This document shows, piece by piece, positions 1-6,800 of a stretch of 13,446 bases of DNA. The stretch comes from Euperipatoides rowelli (Eukaryota > Onychophora > Udeonychophora > Euonychophora > Peripatopsidae), in assembly GCA_003024985.2 (NCBI GenBank), contig PXIH01S0041798.1; one strand, given 5' to 3'. How positions within the stretch are numbered: the first letter of the stretch is position 1; every line of letters starts with the position of its first letter. Under the pieces are notes generated by a model that saw only the letters and a program-made list of their open reading frames with translations, was not told the DNA's origin and did not search any database. A program made the translations under genes and the position numbers.

Positions 1-36
<36 letters not shown>
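1..36. repeat. Compound microsatellite (TA)5(GA)13
   Basis: Five TA dinucleotides at 1-10 run directly into thirteen GA dinucleotides at 11-36. The array starts at the window edge and may continue to the left. Confidence 0.97.
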
Positions 37-43
<7 letters not shown>

Positions 44-669
44 TAATGTGAGTTTTTTAACTACAGTACTATAAATAAATGAGCAAGCCATGTATTTTTA
101 AAGTTAATTGTTGTACAAAAGGGATGAGAAAATTGATATACTGTGTACAGCAATAAATATTATATTTCGATACAATCTTTAAAAAATGACAGCAAAATTT
201 AACTAAAACCTGAAATTTATCTATTTATAATCATTGTGAACAGATATCGGATATGCAATGAATTATCTGCCTGTTGCTTCTGTAATTATTCATTCGGAAA
301 AGGACAATATGTTTTTGGTGTCCTAGCAACAGGAAGATAGTTTTATATTCCCATCAGTAATCACTGTCTTATTGATAGTCAATAAAAATAGAAAGCAATA
401 TTCAATTGAAACTTTTTTTTAAAAATATAAGGATTTTGCTTTGCCCCTTAATTAGTAGTAATTACATGATTTATTTCAGGTTAACCCAGTGTAAACTAGT
501 TTCTGAGTCTCTAAAGTTTCTTCGTAAATTAACTATATAAAATAATATAGCCTATTATAGGCTACTACAAAATTTGTAAAACAAGTCAATGTTTCAAAGC
601 AATAAAAAAAGTTTTCAAATTTTGTATTGCATTAATTGTCCCTTTTTTTTTAACATTTATTATTTTCAG
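37..669. other. ATP7 upstream intron, no gene seen
   Basis: AT-rich intron sequence in front of the first visible ATP7 exon. It has no coding similarity I recognise. It holds one inverted repeat (264-339) and ends in a pyrimidine tract and splice acceptor (640-669). Confidence 0.7.
264..339. repeat. Short inverted repeat, 15-bp arms
   Basis: Arms TATCTGCCTGTTGCT (264-278) and AGCAACAGGAAGATA (325-339) are reverse complements apart from one base, separated by 46 nt. The arms are more GC-rich than the surroundings. It could be a tiny foldback element or a chance stem; no target duplication is evident. Confidence 0.55.
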
Positions 670-831
670 ATTTTAGGGATGACTTGTGCTTCCTGTGTAC
701 ATTTAATTGAATCTAATTTGATGAAACTGAAAGGGATGATTAGTGCAACGGTTGTATTAAGTACATCCAAAGGGGTCTTTAAATTTGAACCAGACATCAT
801 TGGTCCTCGAAAAATAATTAAAACTATAGAG
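670..831 (+). CDS. ATP7: ATP7 exon: last heavy-metal-associated (HMA) domain
   Basis: 54 codons, phase 0 at both ends. The acceptor is a pyrimidine-rich tract ending TTATTTTCAG; the donor is GAG|GTAAGA. Translation starts [11 protein letters not shown] and ends [10 protein letters not shown]. The CxxC of MTCASC is the Cu(I)-binding pair of an HMA domain, and the distal GPR-II-TIE helix is typical of the last of the ATP7 metal-binding domains, which lies next to the membrane and passes copper to the transport site. The exon opens right at the start of the domain's metal loop, so the preceding beta strand is in an upstream exon not seen here. The reading frame stays open upstream to 589, but the pyrimidine tract and AG at 668-669, plus loss of similarity, place the exon start at 670. 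Length and phases equal human ATP7B exon 5 as I recall it (162 nt). Confidence 0.93.
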
Positions 832-3800
832 GTAAGAACTAAATCTAAATTTTAAAACCTGATATTGAATAATCTTACTATCTTTAATTTTATATTGTCT
901 CTGTAAGTGTAAACTTTTATAACATTGTCACTGTTTGACATTTAAAACTTAATGCATTGGCCTGTGACTATAGAAGATTCTCTATTTGTAAATACTTAAA
1001 AAGCTATATTTTCTCATGGATAATTTATGTTGTTTAAAAAAACATTAAAATAATGACCAAACAGGAACTGTGTAAATCTATAGATTGGTGTTTATAAATA
1101 TATTTATTATAACACCCATAAGCCTTATGGTTGACAAGTCACTAAAGCTTAATCTTTGTGTTGCTTACAAACAAAAAGGAATTCACGACAGTTATTATAG
1201 ATCTATAAACATTATTGGCTGTGAGGACGAATGTTCAATCTATCAGTGTGATATATGGAAGTATCATTTCACTCAACCATTTTTCCTAACCATTTCCAAT
1301 CAAAATTGAGGGGTAAAATAATATTTGATCACTGATACGAATAAATAAAACCACAATGGAAACTTTTGTTTTAAACGTGAGTGATAGTTGGAACCACTGT
1401 TTGATTTTCCAAAAGACTGTCAGTGAGCGAAGCAATACTGACATCTATAGTTTTCTTTTTTATGATCTTTACTATCTCCATCCTTCAACTATCAATAAAT
1501 TTTAATAATCACTTTATGGGGCAGACCTTTGCCAAATTTATAAAATGATGATATATATATAGCCTACTTGAGTTTCTAAAACATTGTTAAAAAAAACAAT
1601 AATAATGTCAACATATTGCCTATCGAGAAATTTTAATTCTTTTGTTAAACAATCAGTTAATAATTTATGAAAGGACAAACAAAAAGTTTACACCAAATAA
1701 TAAATACTTGTTATATTCTCATTATGATTCATAAATCAATCATCTCCTCATGGTGTAAAACAGTATAACATACCGGTATCAAAGTTTCAATATTTCCAAA
1801 TGAATAAGAACATTGCAGAGAAAAATATAATGTAGAGATCAATAGGTTATCCATTACCAGTTGACTTAAATAACTCATGCCATTATATTGAAAGTACTTG
1901 CTTTACAAAGAAAATATCCAGAAGATAACCAAATACATGTAATAACATTTGAAAATGCATTCATCCTGTGTCATTACAGGACAACTTGAAATAAAACTCA
2001 GAATAATCAAGAGAAAACACTGTCAATCTTCTTTTCTTGTCACATAATAAAACATTCAGGCACATAATTAATTTCCATAATGTAACATTGTTCACTTTGA
2101 TTATACCAAATAATATTTACTCAAAATGATGTCTGTCATTCCACATTTCAGCAAAGAAAAAAATTCAAATTAAATGTTTCTGGCTATAAAGCCAACTAAA
2201 TTCAACAGAAAAACATATTAGGATATTTTTCACAATCAAATAGTATTACGTTATAATAATTAGGCTATAATGTAAATATTTAACATTGTCCACAAAATTC
2301 AAACAAACATGTGGGTAATGACAAAAGGCAGAAAGACTTCCCACTGGGAAATTTCTACCAACATAAATCCTATAATAATAATAATAATAATAACATAATC
2401 TTTATTTTTAATTAACAGATACCCATTTTTTTAGAGAGAGATAAGAAAATCACTCTTAGATATTTTAATTCATTAAGAATTGTACACACAATTATTTTTT
2501 TATAGTACTCCAAATTTTATTTAAAATACTGTTAATCCATTTATCAAATAATATACTATATAGGCTATGTACATGAAAAAAAAATTAATCAAAAAGTCCA
2601 AAGCCCATATCTTCATCAGATTATTCACTCTCCTCTTTCTTCTTTTCTTCATTTTAGCTTCAGGAGCAGCGGCCTCTGCACCACCGCCAGCTCCAGCTGC
2701 CAGAGCAGCTGCAACCACAGCAGCACCCGATGGAACAGAGGCCAGCTTCTTTTTACCCTCCTCAATCACATCTTCAATTGCTTTTCCGCTAAGCTCACTG
2801 ATAACTTTTGCAAGTTTGTCATCATCGGCTTCTATACCAACACTTCCTAGAATTTTTTCTATGTCCTTTTTTGATGGCTTTTGGTTTCCTCCAAGAATGG
2901 CTAATAAATTTATTTTTATTTTTCAAACACTAAATACTGCAGGAATTTCAAATCAAAATGAAATGTAACTTTTAGCATTATATAAAATTTGTGCATAAGT
3001 CTATTTTCATTGTGTACACTATGAAACCTATCCACATTCCAAATTTCTTATTTAAAATACTGTTCATTGTCTCTCCTCAATGATAAACAAACAAACGTTC
3101 CACTTTATATGTTACATTTGAAAAAAAAATGTAGATGTCATCAAAATTGCTATGAGGATTTTTATATTTGAAAAAAAAATTATACATTGATGACATTAAA
3201 ACTTACTAAGAAATGTATTATACTGTATATTATAAAAAAAATTAGTCTTGGAGAATTGAGAATTAAAAAGTAAATTTATTATTATATTCAGTAACATTAA
3301 TTATTAAAAATTGGTATAGAGCAAACTTCCTCTTTAAATCATATATGAATTTCTCATTCTTTATTCTATTTATTGTCAATTCTAGCTTGCTACACTTCTA
3401 ATTTATCGTAAGAATATAAATGGCTAGTAATGTTAGTGATTTTGATTCCCTACTGCTTTATAATTTCTAGGTTTATGAACAATCCAACCAATAAATCTGT
3501 TGTTCTTAAAAGTTAATGGTTCAGTTAGAAACACCACTTATTCCAATTGAACTGAAAATCTCTGCACTAATCTTAAAGTGATAGTCTACTATAAAAAAAA
3601 ATATTATTTGTTAAATATCCAGTATTTTAAATTATTAGTTACTTGCTGAATTAGACATAACGCTGATAAGATCTTACTTTTAAGATGCAACTCTCTTGAC
3701 TCCAAATTTCTCTTTTGTGAGTACCACCCTCTCTCTCCCTCCTCTTTTTATAATTTTATCTTGAAAGTGGCTTTAAAATTTAAATGATAATTTATTAATT

Positions 3801-6800
3801 TTCACTTTAAAGATTCAATTCTGATTTTTCACTGTAGGCTACTAAAGGTTTGTTAAATTGTGAGTACCACCCATGCCTCCCCGCTCCTTCCAACACTGCC
3901 CTTTTTGAATTCCAACTTGAAAAAATTCTATTATTTTATTAATATACCTTGCCTAAATTTTTTTTAAGAATGGTTCATAACGTGTTAATAATGTTAAAAA
4001 TGAATTGCAACTGATATCAGCTTTACATTGTTTAACTCATAAATCCTCCAGACATGGACTGGATAGTCGATTTTGTCTTTGCCGTTCATACATCATTTTT
4101 ATTGTCATAAACATGCCCAAATAATTTTTTTTGATATTTCTAGATAATTTTATTGAGATGTGCTGTATGTATAAGTACTGCATATACAGCTTATCAATAT
4201 ACTGTACACACTGTAATATTGCTTGTATCATTAGTATCTGTCTAAGCTAAGTTTCAACCCTTCATTATATCTTTATTAGTCATGAATCTATTAAACTCTT
4301 TATGACCAAATATAAATACCGTATTTATTGTTAAAGGATATGGGATTTCAAGCTTCACTATTTATCAATAATATGAGAGCGTTGGAGACTTTGGAACATA
4401 AAGATAGCATTAAAAAGTAAGTCAATTCATCTTATTCTTATAACCAATTAATAGTGCAATACATTGCTTTTAACATATTTTTTTTTATTTTAATACGGTA
4501 GTTAAAATATTGTTATTAAACAAATATACCGCTCTATTAACCCTTGTTTGTTTATTTCAGGTGGCGTCGGTCTTTTCTTGTTTCTTTAGTGTTTGGTGTT
4601 CCTAGTATAGTTATCATGTTATATTTCATGATAAAGCCTATGAAAATGGATACAATGTATTTCGTTTTACCAGGGCTATCTCTAGAAAATCTTCTAATGT
4701 TTGTTTTTAGTACACCTGTTCAGGTAAAATACTAGTTTCATCCACAGATTCTACAAATGATCTTTCAGTAAATAGTCGATCTCTCAGACTCGGCCACTTT
4801 AATAGCACATTTTTCATGGCATTTATTGTAATAGTTTGCTTCAGTGACAAAATAATATATTTCAAATTTTTTAGAATGAAAATGAATCATTAATAAAATC
4901 AATAATTAAATTAAAATTTAATAACTAAATTAAAGAAAAAGGTGGTCGTGCATTCAGGTGTATTAACATTAACTTTTATCAAACTAAATTTATAACATAT
5001 AAAAATCATTTCTATTATAAATGAAAATACATATATAAAGTATATACAGGGTGTATATTTTATCATCTGTTTATTGTATATAGTGTACAATACCTTGTTA
5101 TATACATTTATTGTGTTTTATAATGTCTAGATATGACCAATTCTTCAATATGTAGTTTATTCTTTGACTTTAGTAAAGCTTTTGACAGTGTTGACCATTG
5201 TGTCTTAATAAATAAACTAATTGAATACAAAATCCATAGTAATGCTGTAAAGTGGATAATTATTTTCTTAGGACTGAATACAAATTCTAAAACAAAATAT
5301 CTGTTCAAATCAATTATTATTTACATATAATAATGGTATTTCTCAAGGTTCCGCCATGGGAACATTTCAATTTACCTTATTGATCAATGATATGGCTACT
5401 GATCAAAAATTTAGACTTAAATTTGTAGATGATGTAACTATTTCTTGTATTACTTCTAATTTTGATTATCTATGTTGTCAATCTGCTATTGATTCATTTG
5501 TTAGTGAAGCTAAACTCCTAAAACTTCCCCTTAATTATAGTAAAAGCAATATATTATTTCACTACTTTTCTAAATCAACCATACTTCCTAGCCTTTAGAT
5601 GGGTGATGTCTTGCTTGAAGTCAAATATTCTGTTAAATTGTTGGGTGTTACTATTCAAAAAGATCTTAAATGGGAGGAACACATTCACAATATTACAGTA
5701 TATTAAAAGCTAATAAGGCCATGTATGTCATTTATAGATTGAGACAATTTGAGCATAGTGTTTTATCTATGATTCGTGCCTACAAATTGCTAGTCAGACC
5801 ATTATTGGAATATGCTGTCCCAGTTTGGCATAGTTCTTTAACAAAAAAACTGGACGATGAATTAGAACAGGTACAAAAAAGCGCTACTAAAATCATTTTA
5901 AATAATAGTGTGGAAAGCTATGATACTAGATTATCCATATTAAATTTGGAATATTTAAATGTGCGCAGAATTACCTTGGTTCGCAAATTTTCTAGTCAAT
6001 TTTTTAGGGTTTTTCCGGAATTCATGCCTCCCTCACATTTTAATACATCAAATAGAACAACCAGAAATACAGTAGTAAAAAAATTAATATACCATACACT
6101 AGAACTATTAGGAATGCTAAATCCCCAATTATTTCAACATGTAAATTTCTCAATTTTGATGATAGTTTGTAGTGTTTTGTAAAAAAAATGTATATACTGT
6201 ATATGTTGTTTTTTTTTTGTATCAATTTACTTAATTCTTGTAATGGATCCCATATCCTATTTGGGCTAGGGATTTGATGTAGCGTTAATCTACATATAAT
6301 ATATTTGCATTAATAAACCAAATAATAATAATATTGCAGATGTATTAATAATATGTTGATTATTTCAACATATTATTAATACATTCAGAACAATATATTT
6401 AGTAAAAATAAACAATTACAAATTTTAATTAAAGAATAAAAGCTTCAAAATTTTAAAAGAGTGATTAAGAGATAAGGAGAAAAAATCCGATTTTTTTTCC
6501 AAGTATTTAAATTATCTGGAAGAGTAAAGGTTCATGATAAATAAATCGGCTTAATGATTTTAATGTTCTATATCTAACTATATATTAATTTTAGATTGTC
6601 TCTTCTTGAGGAAACATTGTTTAAGTACTACAAAATGCTTTAAACCAAAACAATTTATTATTGTCATTGCTATGCTTATTGCAATCTTCTGATAAGAAGG
6701 ATGCAGTATATACAACCTTTTATGTTCTCATTTACTTAAAAAATTTCCAATCCAGGTTTGACATCTAAGGCAAAAGATGGAAGCTGTATAAATTATAATG

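Larger units (their letters stand above)
832..4336. other. ATP7 intron (3505 bp)
   Basis: Runs from donor GTAAGA to acceptor TTAAAG. It carries a broken antisense ribosomal protein P2 copy (2585-2907), a TAA microsatellite and a diverged local duplication near 3674-3930. Stretches 832-2370, 2950-3670 and 3930-4336 hold nothing I can recognise; short open frames there (for example 1085-1309 + and 4037-4231 -) have no family resemblance and ordinary AT-rich composition. Confidence 0.85.
5124..6335 (+). mobile_element. 5'-truncated non-LTR retrotransposon (LINE, CR1/Jockey-like), dead
   Basis: The body encodes the second half of a reverse transcriptase in several frames (see the pseudogene entry). 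It is followed by a 3' UTR of about 160 nt with a small stem-loop (ATGTAG 6277-6282, CTACAT 6290-6295) and a terminal AAT-type microsatellite tail after AATAAACC (6312-6335). Such short-repeat tails, rather than long poly(A), are characteristic of CR1-related LINEs. The 5' end falls inside the reverse transcriptase domain near [10 protein letters not shown]; 5' truncation is the usual fate of LINE copies. It is inserted in the sense direction of ATP7. Clade is inferred from the protein style only; no target duplication was identified. Confidence 0.85.

Noticed and set aside
589-669. Upstream extension of the HMA exon to the ATG at 589
   Set aside because: Translation there (poly-Phe/Asn from a T-rich tract) does not match the family; the tract is the polypyrimidine signal before the AG at 668-669.
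1085-1309. 74-residue open frame on the + strand in an ATP7 intron
   Set aside because: No recognisable motif, no splice signals in suitable places, and ordinary AT-rich intron composition.
1340-1470. tRNA-derived SINE
   Set aside because: No A-box and B-box pair could be found and there is no tail; only a small GTCAGT/ACTGAC mirror.
2371-2393. CRISPR-like or other spaced array
   Set aside because: A simple TAA microsatellite; no spaced direct repeats of CRISPR type anywhere in the window, and the genome is eukaryotic.
2567-2968. 133-residue open frame on the + strand
   Set aside because: It is the complement of the ribosomal protein P2 copy; its Ala/Pro-rich part mirrors the Ala/Gly hinge of P2.
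5108-5308. 66-residue open frame on the - strand
   Set aside because: Antisense shadow of the LINE reverse transcriptase motif A segment.
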